Positions 10,639 through 22,783 of a stretch of 64,000 nt of DNA are shown one piece after another. The notes beneath the pieces are model-generated. The model saw nothing but the letters and a program-made list of their open reading frames with translations, had not been told where the DNA came from and searched no databases. Source of the stretch: Brachionus manjavacas (taxonomy: Eukaryota; Rotifera; Eurotatoria; Ploima; Brachionidae). Both the position numbers and the translations under genes were made by a program. Every line of letters starts with the position of its first letter. Within the stretch, counting starts at the first letter, position 1. Location of the stretch: the NCBI GenBank assembly GCA_019054805.1, contig JAHQIY010000004.1:3782001-3846000 (forward strand), in the 5' to 3' direction.

Positions 10639-11280
10639 ATGGAAAAAATTATTGATTTGCTAGATAATATGTCGATTAAATCCGACACAATTCCACCGGA
10701 TGAAATTAAGGCTGACATCACACAATCACAAAAAAACATCCAAAATTGCACCATTTAGGTTTTTATTTCAGAAGTTCTTTTACTAACAAAGTAAATGGAA
10801 AAATCTCTTGGCGATGTGTAACTCCAAATTGTAAAGCTTCTGGATATACGAATAGTGATAAAATTGGTATACAATGTGAATTTTATATAGTTAATGATAA
10901 AAATTTGGACACATCTGATATTACAAAATTTGAACTTCTTGAAAGAAGAAGACTTATTAAAGAAAGAGCGGCTAATTCAAATGATAAAGCACGTAAAATA
11001 GTCAGTCTCTTAGAATTACCATTGGATGATTAGGTTCGAGTTCATTTACCCACGTTTAGCGCTGATCGCCAAGTTATTCAACGAGAACAAAAAGCAAATA
11101 AACCACAATACCCGAAAGAGCCTGAGACTTTAAGTGCTATTGAAGTACCTGACTGGCTAACTAAATCATTAAAAGGTGAATCATTTATGTATTACGATTC
11201 CGGTTCAGCTGATCAAGAGCGTTTTTTTATTTTTTGTACGATGGCTAGCCTAAAACTAATTGAAAATCGTGACATTAATA
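10639..11280 (+). pseudogene. FLYWCH/MULE transposase gene, 5' part cut by duplication A
   Basis: The start ATG lies at 10639 (MEKIIDLLDNMSIKSD). The frame slips near 10735, where the A run is one base shorter than in the B1 copy, and reopens as HLGFYF...WRCVTPNC. A TAG at 11031 follows. The downstream sequence is still MULE-like (VPDWLTKSLKGESFMYYDSG) but stops at the duplication junction at 11280. Confidence 0.75.
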
Positions 11281-11446
11281 TTTAAAAAAAAATCATTAAT
11301 AATATTTATAAATCTAAATAGAGCTTTAAATCAATTGTGTTCTTAGACAAAAAAGAGCTTTTTATTATTTAAAAATTTCAAAATTTTTGAAAATGTTAGA
11401 TAAAATCTTAAATAAAAATCATCTGAATACATACATTTGAAAAAAG

Positions 11447-11546
11447 AAATAAACACTTGCTTGGAATTTCGTTCAGTGGATGAAAGTGTCAACTTGGTTT
11501 CTGCAGAAGAGCTGCTAAGCTCGGCTCCGCAGGAGATCAACAAACC
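11447..11546 (+). other. Orphan exon-like segment (unit A copy 2)
   Basis: This duplicate of 3901-4000 keeps the acceptor, the open frame and the GTAAGT donor (here GTAAGTTATA). One silent substitution falls in the first of the two adjacent leucine codons. Confidence 0.35.
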
Positions 11547-11845
11547 GTAAGTTATAAGCAAAGGAAAAAAATTTTTAGTTATTGACTTGACTTGACTTTA
11601 TACTTGTGACTCAAAAACAACTCTGAAAAATTGTAATTATAGCATTTTAATTGTAAGCATTCTGGTTTACTCGAAATCAAGTAATTTTCCGTAAGCTAAC
11701 ATCAAATTACATTCTAAATTTGATGTAATTTTATGTGATCTTACATTTATTTATGTAAAATTACGTAAAATAATGTAATATTATCCGTTCTGCGGTTTAG
11801 AGTACAACATTATAAAATTTTCTTGAGAACATTAAATTAGTTATT

Positions 11846-12074
11846 CAAGAGCGATTAGGATTTAGAAAACATAGACGCACTGAATTTAATCCTTATTTTC
11901 TTATTCAAAAAGCTGTAGAATCTGTTAATAGAAAGAAAAAAGGTCTGTAATCTATATTTTGACATTACTAAAGCTTTTGATCGAGTTTGGCATGATGGTC
12001 TAATTTACAAGCTTTCTAAAATCAATCTCCATCTTTATCTAATTGATTTATTACAAATCTCTGCCAGGAATTAG
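11846..12074 (+). mobile_element. Reverse-transcriptase fragment of a Jockey/CR1-type LINE (copy 2)
   Basis: Duplicate of 4301-4529 with the same FDITKAFDRVWHDG block and the same internal stop and frameshift. Confidence 0.7.
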
Positions 12075-12524
12075 AAAGTTTTGAACGAATGTGTTTTTCA
12101 AGATCGATGTTTATTTGTTCATGTTCGAGCCTTGTAAGTAAAAATTTTTTAAAAAGTTTCCTGAATCGATTTTCAAGCATTTCTATTTTTATGTCTGAAG
12201 TGTCGTCAAGTGATTAACACACTGTCAATTCGTGATGACTGTTATTTGAAATTTTACATTTAGGTGCCGATCCTAAATGCAGTGGTAACAAACAACATTT
12301 TTCGCACGGCACTAGTTTTATGCTTGAATAATTAGTAACAATTTTAAAAAGAAACATATTCATTATTTCCTTCTATGAAATTGTTATTAGTTCTCTCTCT
12401 CTTGTATTTAACATACTAAGCTTTTGCCACAGAGTGGCCACTTTCTATTTTAGACTTTAATAAACTATAAAAAATTATGAGCTTGTTTTACTTATTTATT
12501 TAACAAAAAAAAAAAAAATTTTTT

Positions 12525-13804
12525 CAATGTCGTGGTGGATGTAAGATGTAGGGGTTCTAAAGGGCTAATATTTGATTGATTTGAGTAGTCAATTTTGACT
12601 TTTTGGAAAGTCTGATTGTATTTTTTGAGGAGATGTTGCCAAAAATCGAACGAGTAGTAAAAATTGGAACGAATGAGACGGTGAAAGCCAAGGCGGTTTT
12701 TTTTTAATTATTAAGGATTTGATTTTTTCATTAGATTTGATTTTTTTTATTAGTTTTGTCGATAGATCGTCTAAGTGTTTTTTAAACTGAATTTTGGGTG
12801 GTATAAGTGGCCAAGAAAGCGAGTGAAAAGTTCCAGCGGGATGTAAGTGTTTTTTGATTGTAGGTATAGCTATTATTTACTTCATAATTTATGCAATAGC
12901 CTGCAGTTGTAAACACTGTGTAGATTGTTTTTGAGTCACTGATTTTTAGGCCCCAGAAGTTTATGATTATGATTTTCTCGATTTTTTTTTAGATTTTTTT
13001 CCGAGTTCCTGAAAGTCAGATCATCGGCAAAAAGATCTTTTTGAATCGTTGCGGGTAGGTTTTTGAACATATCGCTAAAAGAAAATTGATAATATTGAGG
13101 GGATAGGCAGCTGCCTTGAGGGACACCTGAAATAATATTAATTTCATTTGATCTTGAGTCATTGTATTGGACAAAAAATTGATAATGAAGTTGAAGATCA
13201 AGTTATAGAGTCTTGCGTTAAAATTTTTAATGTTTTGAGTTTTCTTAGGATTGCTTATTGGTTTATTTTGTAGAAATCTTTTTCGAGATCGAAGAAGATT
13301 GAACCTGTTTTTATGTAGTTATTGAATCAATGAATGATTGAGTTGTAAAATCTGAGAAAATGATCGTGTGTGCTTATACTTTTTCGGAAGTCTGATTGAC
13401 AAGCTTGGATATGGTTGTTTTTAGGTTAATAGTTTGTTCGATTTTTTCTATCCATTTTGTGATAGAAGAGATAAGTATTATTGGTCTATTTGATGAAATC
13501 TTATGACGGCTTGTGTTTCTTTGGTAACTTGATTATTTTAGATTTAAAATTTCCACGACGATTTGAAGAGCTAAAAAATACGAATGAGTGTAAGACAATT
13601 TTTGAGCACTTTGTTATTGATTTTGTCGATTCCTGGTGCTGCTTTTGGATTTGAGGCTCTCAGGCATTAATGAACTCCTCTTCTGAAGTTTATCCGTGCA
13701 TGCCTGTTATGATAGGGTCTAGATTAATTAGATCGAAGTTTATGAGACCATACTCAGTCGTTAAAATGTTTCGAAGGTGGCTGCCGAGTATTTCGACCAT
13801 TTTC
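12525..13804 (-). mobile_element. Decayed Jockey-like LINE (copy 2)
   Basis: Duplicate of 4981-6260 at an offset of 7,544 bases, with the same GVPQGSCLSP and FADDL motifs and the same damage. Confidence 0.75.
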
Positions 13805-13884
13805 GTTTTCATCGTTTATTAGTTGATTATGTTCTTTAGCTAATTTATATTTATTTATACTAATTATAATTTATATTTTAGGTC

Positions 13885-15969
13885 CCAGTCGTATCATGAC
13901 GGCCGTAAGTGAGGTAGCTCAAAAAATATGTTAGTGGACGAAATAAGAAGAAGCGCAATGAATGGATGAACGATGAATCTCTGTAAGCTATCATGAAAAA
14001 GCCGAAGTCTTCAGGAAATTAAGAAGTGCCGTTACCAGAAGGCAAAAAGAAACCATTATAAACCGGTACCGCGAACTAAACAAGCTTTGCACAATACTGG
14101 TCAGGAAAGCTTAGAAGGAATACTGACAAAAGAAAGCCAAAGGGTTGGAGCAACATGTCGCGGCTAATAATACAAGGGCTGTGTACCAGACGATCCGCGA
14201 GATAGGGGGCTTTAAGCAGGTGCAAACGAGCCAGTCGAGAAAGAAGGAAGGATCCGTTACCAAAGATTATTGGGAAATAAAGGAAAGGTGGAGAGAACAT
14301 TTCGAGAAACTGCTTAATGTAGGACGACAACTGGAAACAAACACACTTGGCAAGCACCGAGGGGAATGACAGCGAAGAAGATGAACCGGTTCCGGAACCG
14401 TATGAAATCAAATTAGCTATCAGAGCCCTGAAGACACGGAAAGCCCCAATGTTCGATGGAATTCCCGCAGAAATCGTAAGAGCAGGAGAGCCTGTACTAG
14501 TAGAGGAGTTGCATAAGCTATTCAAAATGGTATGGCACCAAGAGAAAGTTCCAAGTGAATGGGTGAGGGCCGTGGTGGTACTTTTGCACAAGAAAGGTTA
14601 TAGCATTGAGTGTTAAAACTATAAGGGTATCAGCAGCTAAGTATTGTTGGTAAGGTCTTTACCCATATAGTCCTCGATAGATTCGTGAGAACTGTAGACA
14701 GCAGACTTTCAGAGATGCAAGGAATAGAGGCTGTGCAGACCAGATTTTTATTCTAAGAAGGATGATGGAGATGGCCAGGAGAAAGAAAACACCAGTGCAC
14801 TTATGTTTCGTGGACAAAAAAGCGGCTTATGATACCGTCAACAGAGAAGCGCTGCTCGGGGTCTTTGAACATTACATTGGTGCGTCGCGCAAACTGAGAA
14901 GACAAATTGGTGCGTACGAAGGGACGGAAGCTGCAGTGCGTGTCTGCGGAGAGCTCACAAGTTGTTTTGGAGTCTTGACTGGGCTTCGACAGGGGTGCTT
15001 GCTATCACCGGTACTCTTCAACGTCTACATTGACCATGTGATCGGGGAGACACTGAAGGGTATGGACGGAAATGGCTTGCAAGTAGATTTCGTGATAACG
15101 GATGGAAGAAAACCGCGGGGCACTCAGGTCACCGGTACACTTCGAGTTAACACGCTTTTGTATGCCGATGATCTAATGCTTATCTGTGAGAGCATGGAGA
15201 TACTCACAGAATGTGTTAAGAAGCTTGAGGCTAAGACTCGGCAGTGCGGACTGACGATAAATGCTAAAAAGACCAAGTGGATGACGGCTAACTATGATAC
15301 TAAGGATGAAAGACTAGAAATCGGTGGCGACCAATTGGAAATAGTCGACAAGTTTGTTTACAGGGAAGCATGGTATCAAGGAAAAGCAACAGCGCCGAGG
15401 AGACTCGAATGAGAATAAGTCTCGAAGCCTTCAAATACCATCAACTTAGGAAAACTGTGTGGGACCAGACGGCACTTAGTACCAGAACCAAAGTCAGGGT
15501 GTACAAGGCAACCGTGCTGTCAACAATCCTCTATGTAGCTGAGACATGGACTTGCAACGATGATGATCATGGCAAACTCAACCGTTACCACCTGAGGAGA
15601 CTGCAGCAGCTAGCGAGCCCGAGGAGAGTGGGCCTCACAAACGCAAAGCTCTATCAGAGAGCGCAGTCGGCTCCGCTAGAAAACATAGTGATAAAGTACA
15701 GATTACGTTGGGCTGGACACGTAAGAAGGTATGGAGACAACCGATCGGCAAAGAAAGTGCCTTTCGGTGATCTCGTTTGTGGAAGACAGGGGTGTGGCAG
15801 ACCGAGGTTGGAATGGACAAACTTCTTCGAAAGCGATTTGGAAAGGGCAGGAATCAAGAAAGGCCAGGGGACTGCGATGTAAAAAGAAAGGACCGTGTGG
15901 CGCGATGCAATCTCGTCCCTAACTTCGACTGCGAAGAAATAGGACCATTATTATTATTATTATTATTAT
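13885..15969 (+). mobile_element. RTE-like LINE, 5' truncated and frameshifted (copy 2)
   Basis: Near-identical duplicate of 6340-8424, with YADD at 15161-15172. It has a few substitutions near 15783 (GGAAGACAGG against GGAGAACAGG) and one extra A near 15886. The B unit begins inside it at 15721. Confidence 0.85.
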
Positions 15970-16107
15970 CTTCGTAAAAGTTTGAATTACAAATATCAGT
16001 ATTTTTTGGACTATTCATATGTTTAGCTGAAAAATTAGTATTTTAAAAATAAAATATAAAAAAATTTTGAAAGAATACTTTTGTAAGCTTATATAGTAAG
16101 CTTATAT

Positions 16108-16250
16108 AAAAATGTTGGCTGACCGGTGGCTTGACGAGTCAGTCTTTTTTAAGAAAAATAAATTAAAAAGTTCGAAGGCTGCCGGTAATACGTCAGGCAG
16201 CTTATTTATAGGCGTTCATTGTAGTGCCAAGGCGAAGGCTCCATTTATGG
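16108..16250 (-). repeat. Isolated terminal repeat of the gag-RT-RH retroelement (copy 2)
   Basis: Duplicate of 8563-8705, lying in the overlap of units A and B. Confidence 0.75.
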
Positions 16251-16948
16251 CGTAGGCCCCATTATTTAGTTAAAATAAAGGGTATATTTATTCTTAACTT
16301 TAAAACATATCAATTTGTTTGTGTTTTTTCATACACAGTCACAATCTAGCTCCTCATTTATTTCTTAACAGAATTCCGAACACATATTTTTTACTATTGG
16401 CTTTTTAATGTCAATAGATTTTTAATCTGTGATAAGAATTTGGAATATTATTTGATTCTTCATAAGTCTTCAAAATTCGACATTTTTAAATTTGAAAATC
16501 AATTTTTTAAATATGGTTATAAAGTTTTATTATAAATAAATAGATCATATTTAATTTTTTTGGTGTTCCTAAAATAAATTTTGTCTTAAAATTATAATTT
16601 TTAAAATTTACGATGAATTGTTTAATTTATTTCAAGAATTTATGCACAAATAGGGTAAAAAAAACAAAATAATTCAGAAATAAAATTCAATTATTTAAGT
16701 AGATTAATTTTTCAAAATTAATTTTTATCAATAAAAATTATATCGTGATTTTTTTTTACTTTTATTTTTTTTTACTTTTATAAAAATTACGCGTATTTGT
16801 TTTTATACAATTAAAATTTCGCATAATTTTTTTTTCTTAATTTTATTGGAAAAAAATTATACGTTATTTTACAAATATAATAAAATTACTGGTAATGCAC
16901 TCAACTAAACAAAATTACGCGAAATCCATGTCGTAATTTCCTACCCGG

Positions 16949-17067
16949 ACAGACATTTTCACTCAAAAAAGCTGTGAGCTGTGAACAGCAAAAAAACTCA
17001 AATTTTTTGCGTGAAACACACAACTGACACTCAATCACGCAAAAATTTGCGTGAAAAAATTATAAAT
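16949..17067 (+). repeat. Left inverted end of the composite transposon (B1)
   Basis: Same GCGTGA-rich end as 9401-9520. It pairs with the right end at 26262-26390. Confidence 0.7.
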
Positions 17068-17330
17068 CTTTTCGTTAGAAAAGGTGAGACACTTTATAAT
17101 TTAATTAAAAAATTTATTCAAATATAATAAATATATTTTTTTTTCATTTAATAGTAAAAAAATAACAAAATCTATCAAATATTTATATCTTATTTAAACG
17201 ATTTTAATAAATCGTCTTTCTAATAATTTTAAAATTCATTAATATAATTTTTTATACTGATAAGCCTGATGGCTATAGAGTTAAAAAATTTTTAAGATAA
17301 AATGTTTTTATTATTTTATTTTTAATTTAA

Positions 17331-18017
17331 TCATAAATCACCTAAAATCTTCATGTTAGCCTTTAGCATGCTTCTGGTTATAATTAATTCATCCTTCATG
17401 TTTCCACTATTTTTTTTGCATATTATTCCGCATATACTGCAAAATCTTTCAATAAATGCACTTGAAACATGAATGTTTAATAGTACTAGAGCCAATCTTG
17501 CTAGTGTTGGCATTTCATCCATATATTGATTCCAAAAAGCCATGTTTGTAATTTTTACTAAAATCTCAGTTCGGTTTAGAATGTCTGCCAATTTTAAAAT
17601 TTCCCTATCAAGTTCAACTTCGATCTTATAAATTTCAGGTTCAATATTTTATTTAATTGCACCATCTCTCATTAACTCATCAAAGAACATTGCTTCATTG
17701 TCTGTCTGTTGAATTGTGGGTTGAGGCGATTGTGTCCTTGTCATTATCAGTATCATCAAAGAAAAACCTTAAGTAAACCAATTTCAGAGAGTGAAGGCCT
17801 TTTCTTACCAGATTCGGATTCTTCTTCAATCCAACTTTTAACTATAGCCAAGTTAAGAACAGTAGCTGCCTACATAAAAATAGAATTTTAAAAATTAAAT
17901 ATTTCTTAACATTTAGAAGTAATTATCAACCTGATGTATTCCTGATTCCAACTCGTATTTAAATTTTTCTTTAAAGCAGACAACTAAAAGAATAGCCAAT
18001 CTATCAAAATCGAGTCC
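17331..18017 (-). pseudogene. hAT transposase C-terminal fragment (B1)
   Basis: Duplicate of 9782-10472. A stop (TAA in the AAATAAA run near 17652) interrupts the link to the segment upstream, where copy 1 has an uninterrupted T run. Confidence 0.75.
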
Positions 18018-18183
18018 ATATTAAATTAGCATAGTTTAAAATAAGACATTTAAAAAAGCATCTTCATTTTAGCAATGAAAATAGCAAATTTATGTTTATT
18101 AAAATAGAATATTCAAAATCGCATTGTCATTAGAGAATATTTAAAAAAGCGTCAAATTAAAAATTAACACTTTTAGAATAAAA

Positions 18184-19597
18184 ATGGAAAAAATTATTGA
18201 TTTGCTAGATAATATGTCGATTAAATCCGACACAATTCCACCGGATGAAATTAAGGCTGACATCACACAATCACAAAAAAAACATCCAAAATTGCACCAT
18301 TTAGGTTTTTATTTCAGAAGTTCTTTTACTAACAAAGTAAATGGAAAAATCTCTTGGCGATGTGTAACTCCAAATTGTAAAGCTTCTGGATATACGAATA
18401 GTGATAAAATTGGTATACAATGTGAATTTTATATAGTTAATGATAAAAATTTGGACACATCTGATATTACAAAATTTGAACTTCTTGAAAGAAGAAGACT
18501 TATTAAAGAAAGAGCGGCTAATTCAAATGATAAAGCACGTAAAATAGTCAGTCTCTTAGAATTACCATTGGATGATTAGGTTCGAGTTCATTTACCCACG
18601 TTTAGCGCTGATCGCCAAGTTATTCAACGAGAACAAAAAGCAAATAAACCACAATACCCGAAAGAGCCTGAGACTTTAAGTGCTATTGAAGTACCTGACT
18701 GGCTAACTAAATCATTAAAAGGTGAATCATTTATGTATTACGATTCCGGTTCAGCTGATCAAGAGCGTTTTTTTATTTTTTGTACGATGGCTAGCCTAAA
18801 ACTAATTGAAAATCGTGACATTAATAGCTCCCAAAAATTTTACTCAAGTTGATACGATTCATGTTGTAATCGACAAACAGTCTTTTCCAGTTGTCTATGC
18901 GTTTCTAACCAAAAAAACTCAAGTAATTTATACAAAAATGTTAAAAAAAATTCGAGAAGGTATAAATATTGGTCCAAAATCCATAACTTCTGATTTTGAA
19001 AAATCTTTTTTAAATGCAGTTGAGTCTGTATTTAGTGACTCGATCGTATATGGTTGTTTTTTTCATTTTCGCCAGTCTATGTGACGACGAATTCAAGAAC
19101 TTGGTCTTAGTATAGAGTATAGAAAAAATAAGACTATGTATAAAATGTTAAATTTGCCGCAATGTTTAGTTTATTTACCGGCCAAAGATGTTGTATCAGA
19201 TTTTAATGAGTTGAAATCATCATTAAATTTTGACGATCAACGTGTCAAGGATTTTTATGAATACTTTGGTGATAACTATGTTGTTAAGTACGAAATAAGA
19301 CGAGCAAGATATAACAAGAAAATAGAAGAAAACAAAGATCCTAGGTTCCCTGTTAAGCTATGGAATATCAATAGTCGTCTTCTTGAAGAAATTCCAAGGA
19401 CTAATAATATTTGTGAGTCTTGGCATCATTCTTTTTCTGGCTTACTTAACAGCCATCCTTTGATATATGAGTTGATTGATGTATTACGTAGTGAGCAAAA
19501 CAAAATGGAAACTAACTTATTAAAGTTGTCAACGGGTATAAAAAAATCGACTAAGCCTATTAACGATTCAATAATCAATATTTTATTTGACTATTAA
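18184..19597 (+). pseudogene. FLYWCH zinc-finger / MULE transposase gene (B1)
   Basis: The 131-codon N-terminal frame has a FLYWCH-like finger: HLGFYF, then WRCVTPNC and a degraded second half without the final His-x-His. Reading on past the TAG at 18577, the transposase N-terminus follows (VPDWLTKSLKGESFMYYDSG). The DDE domain comes next: KNFTQVDTIHVV, FPVVYAFLTKKTQ, the second acid in SDFEKSFLNAV, GCFFHF, and the third acid in RTNNICESWHHSF. The first catalytic aspartate, usually in a DGTF motif, is missing: the frame jumps at about 18815-18825 directly to APKNFTQ. A stop at 19081 interrupts FRQSM/RRIQELG. There is no SWIM finger. This is a defective Mutator-like DNA transposon gene. A retroelement was inserted right after its end. 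Confidence 0.85.
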
Positions 19598-22280
19598 CTA
19601 GATTCAGTTTCTCTTTAAATTTAGATATTGAAGCGACCAGATCAGACAACATGGCCGAAGACCAGCAACAGCAATTGCTCCAAGAGCAGCTCCGCATACA
19701 ACACGAACAGGAGCAGGAGCAACAACGACGTAACATGGACGCCAATATCACGATCCAGAATATGGCTAACGCGATAGCCGATATTCAGAAGCAGATTGCG
19801 GTATTAAACGAACGGACTCTCGCAGCAGCCTCCAAGCCTACAACTTCCAAGATGGACTGTGGATACGGGTACCAACCGACGGACCCTAAGGTAACCCCTT
19901 TGTTTTCTACAGGGACTCCTAATTTCAGGATAATGGCTGAGGAACTAACTAAAATCCTCAAGTCCCGCGACTGTAAAAATTTTAAACAGTGGGACTATCA
20001 CGAGCTCGATACACTCAGCTCCGTGTTTGAAGCCATAAACTATCTTCCCGACCAAACACAGGATAAAGTTAAGAAGAGGCTACACTTATTTTACGTAGTC
20101 TCAAAGGTAGGCTGGGATAAGGCTCTTAGATTCTTTGAAGAGAGGGATCTAGTTGACAACGCCAACTACATCCCTCAGCGAGAAAATATAGTGGTAATTA
20201 ATAACCACCCAAAAAGCGCCCCCCGTCTTTCAGGGAGGCCTCCTCAATCAAATAGAGGATCTAAAACACGTACCCGCTCAAAGAGCCGGGTGCGATTTCA
20301 ATGAGTTAGCCAGATTGCCGCCGGGTGTAAAAAAGTATTTAGTAAGCAATATCCTGACACCCACCCAGGATCACCCGGCGTCTAGTAGTATTAACAGGTG
20401 GGAGTTCGGTCGCCCAGTAACTAGACGTTACTTTTGGGATAACGACACGAACCAATATTTTTTTGTTGAGTCGGGAGGGTATGAAGACATCCCTGAGGAT
20501 TCTGAAGAAGAACCTCAGGATACACCAAACCAGCAAGACGAACCCAGAACACCTGGGCCAGACCAGCCAGCACCCCTACCTAATGCCACCACTAATCCCG
20601 TCCAACCTCCTTCATCTCCTGGCGATAACATGTCATTCCGTTTTAGGCCCTTAGCGTTATCAGAGAAACCCCCCGGTAAGATAGACTTGGACGCTTATTT
20701 TGCTTCACCCACAAGTATTCAGCAGTTCAACTCTGAATTTCCTGTCCCTAAATCCCTGTATTCTAAACTTAAACTAAGAATTTGGACAAAAGGGGGATGT
20801 GCTCGAACAAAAGGTGTTCAGCACAAGATAAAAGCCAAGGACTCTGACAGAGACCTAGTAATAGCTTCCCTCCTAAAAGCTAATATCATCGAAAAGGCCC
20901 CCATAAGAAGATTCCACGTTTTTGTGGGACCTTCTTTTAGTACGTAGACCCGGCTCCAAGGTGAGACCAATAGCCGACTTCTCGGCACTCACCAAAGTTA
21001 TTGAGGCGCCTAAATTTGCCTTGAAATCGTTGTACCAAGTGGTCCAGGACATTCACTGGCCAAAACATTTGTGGTATTCAAAAATCGATTTCGAGCAGGC
21101 CTTCTTTAACATTGAACTACACCCCAAAAGTAAATTCGTAACCACTTTCGGCTACGGGGGTGAGTTCTACAATTTTAATAGGATGCCCTTTGGCTTAAGC
21201 ATTGCGCCCTACATCCAACAGATGCTCCTGAATTGTGTGTTAAAATTTATTCGTAAATACACACAATTCACTTATGGACACTTGGACGACCTGATCATCG
21301 CACATCCAGATAAGAAAAAGCTCCAAATACTTCTGGATGTGCTTAGGGCAAAACTTAAAAATGCAGGTTGGGTGCTTAACACACTTAAGTCAGTTCTAAA
21401 CCCGGTTAAAAAGCTAAGTTTTCTTGGAGCGAACTGGGATGGGCTAGGTATAACTCGTAGCAGGAAAGCTACAAAATTTGTTAAGGAAATGTCAGAGTCT
21501 CTCCTCTTCTCTGATTGTAAAGGAAGGACCCTCATGAGAGTGAGAGGGTACCTCAACTATTATCTGGGGTTTGCAGGAAAGATAGGGCCCATAATTAACA
21601 CTTTCCTAAGAATGACTGTCACCACCAGGCGCGATTACTGGTGGTATATGAGCCTAATCCTGAAATGCGACAGGCTCAAATTTAGAAGTCCCCCTAGATC
21701 ACAGCGCATCTGGTATACGGATGCAAGCGAGTATGCGCTTGGGGTTTTCGATGGTTATTCGGGAAGGGAGTTCTCAGTAGCCGCCCCGACTGAAGCCATA
21801 CTATTCAACGAGGCAGCTGCGTCAATTCTTCCAGCACTCATGACCGATCACAAGTCAGTGTTAAGGCTCTAGATTGACAATCAAGCAGTGATCGGACTCT
21901 GGAAAAGAGTGAGAGCTAAATGGAGCAAGTTCTACAGCACTGGGGCAGAGAACATGCACCGTTTTATGTCGCTCATCATCATGGTCAACTGGATACGTAC
22001 AAATTTTGACGTCCGCGTATCGTATGTGCCATCTGCCGCCAATCCGGCAGACGCGCATAGCCGGCGCATACCACCATAAATGGAGCCTACGCCTTGGCAC
22101 TACAACGATCGCTTATAAATACAAGCTGCCCGACGTATTAACGGCAGCTTTCGAACTCTTTTTAATTATTTTTCAATAAAAACGACTGACTCGTGGTCCA
22201 GCCACCGGTCAGCCAACATTTTTACCTATTGACGATTCAATAATCAAATTCTTATTTGACTATTAACTAGATTCAGTTTT
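19556..22280. repeat. 55-base direct repeats bracketing the retroelement (B1)
   Basis: The sequence CCTATTAACGATTCAATAAT... at 19556-19610 recurs as CCTATTGACGATTCAATAAT... at 22225-22280. It covers the last codons and stop of the MULE gene. Such a long flanking duplication is unusual for a target-site duplication. It may reflect recombination or template switching at insertion. Confidence 0.8.
19611..22224 (+). mobile_element. Broken gag-RT-RNase H retroelement, DIRS-like or LTR kin (B1)
   Basis: This fossil retroelement is about 2.6 kb and inserted just after the MULE gene. Its parts, left to right, are a gag-like region with a glutamine-rich coiled-coil start (about 19.65-20.3 kb), a proline-rich linker, a reverse transcriptase (about 20.9-21.5 kb) with MPFGLSIAP and HLDDL blocks, and an RNase H (about 21.7-22.07 kb) with TDASEYALG and YVPSAANPADAHSR. 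The terminal repeat at 22074-22224 follows. No integrase, protease, tyrosine recombinase or envelope is visible. It is broken in a few places and looks young. It is flanked by 55-base direct repeats (19556-19610 and 22225-22280, about 93 percent identical). RT and RNase H style plus inverted terminal repeats suggest DIRS-like elements. Other integrase-less RT-RH families are possible. Confidence 0.7.
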
Positions 22281-22783
22281 TTTTATTAACGCCTAATTCG
22301 ACCTCTTTCTCAGATAATGGTTCACCTTTTGTTAAATCATATTCATCAATTGTATCAATACGAATTTTCTTTGTATTTTCAATTATGCTGGATCTGTTAA
22401 CACCATTAGAACTTATTCATACTTGTAATTCAGCTCTTGAAACTCTTGAAATATTTCAATAATATCCTCGTCAGTTGATAAATTTTGTCAAATTCTGCTG
22501 TGGAATCATCATCGGAATAATTTTCTGTCATTTGGGCTTCTTCATTCTCTTGATAAATATTTTCGTCTAGAAAAGCAGGTTCATCAAGATCTTAAAAAAA
22601 TTAATAAATAATTTCATAAAAGTTAAAAAACACAATTACTTTTTTCATCAGTATTTTTTTCAATATCATTGCCGGCGCGGCCTCGGCCAAGTTGTTCGGC
22701 TATATCGGCCATTTCGGCCAAGGGGTTCGGCCATGTCGGCCAAGGTGTTCGGCCATGTCGGCCATGGTTTTCGGCCATGTCTA
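22273..22783 (-). pseudogene. Gene C: acidic protein of unknown function (B1)
   Basis: Two exons are separated by a 49-base intron (22591-22639, GTAATTG...TTTAAG). Exon 1 includes the GC-rich minisatellite and NDIEKNTDEK. Exon 2 encodes an acidic stretch (LDEPAFLDENIYQENEEAQM, DDDSTAEFD) and ends TKGEPLSEKEVELGVNKKN at a stop lying within the 55-base direct repeat. The frame slips once near 22491 and once near 22418. The second slip, a missing T, is absent in copy B3. I do not recognise the family. Confidence 0.45.
22670..22781. repeat. GC-rich TCGGCCATG minisatellite (B1)
   Basis: Imperfect units of TTCGGCCATG/TCGGCCAAGG, about 20-22 bases each, stand out sharply from the AT-rich surroundings. 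The tract has one unit fewer than in B2 and B3. Confidence 0.85.

Larger units (their letters stand above)
3735..11280. repeat. Tandem duplication unit A, copy 1
   Basis: This 7,546-base block is followed directly by a near-identical second copy. The left end is the TTTAAAAAAAAATC run at 3735. The right end is GACATTAATA at 11280, where the sequence jumps back to the TTTAAAAAAAAATC start instead of continuing with AGCTCCC as the second copy does at 18827. Little homology remains at the join. This copy has private differences near 9245-9300 that the later copies lack. Confidence 0.93.
11281..18826. repeat. Tandem duplication unit A, copy 2
   Basis: This second 7,546-base copy starts at the junction and continues into unique MULE sequence at 18827. 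Differences from copy 1 are mostly homopolymer lengths plus a few substitutions. Its right half, from 15721, is also the start of the first B unit, so the two duplications overlap. Confidence 0.93.

Noticed and set aside
20339-20536. Minus-strand frames within the retroelement (also 21272-21556, 21861-22100 and their duplicates)
   Set aside because: These are shadows of the plus-strand gag and RT-RH coding regions.
22670-22781. CRISPR-like repeat array
   Set aside because: Units are adjacent, imperfect and without unique spacers: an ordinary minisatellite in a eukaryote.
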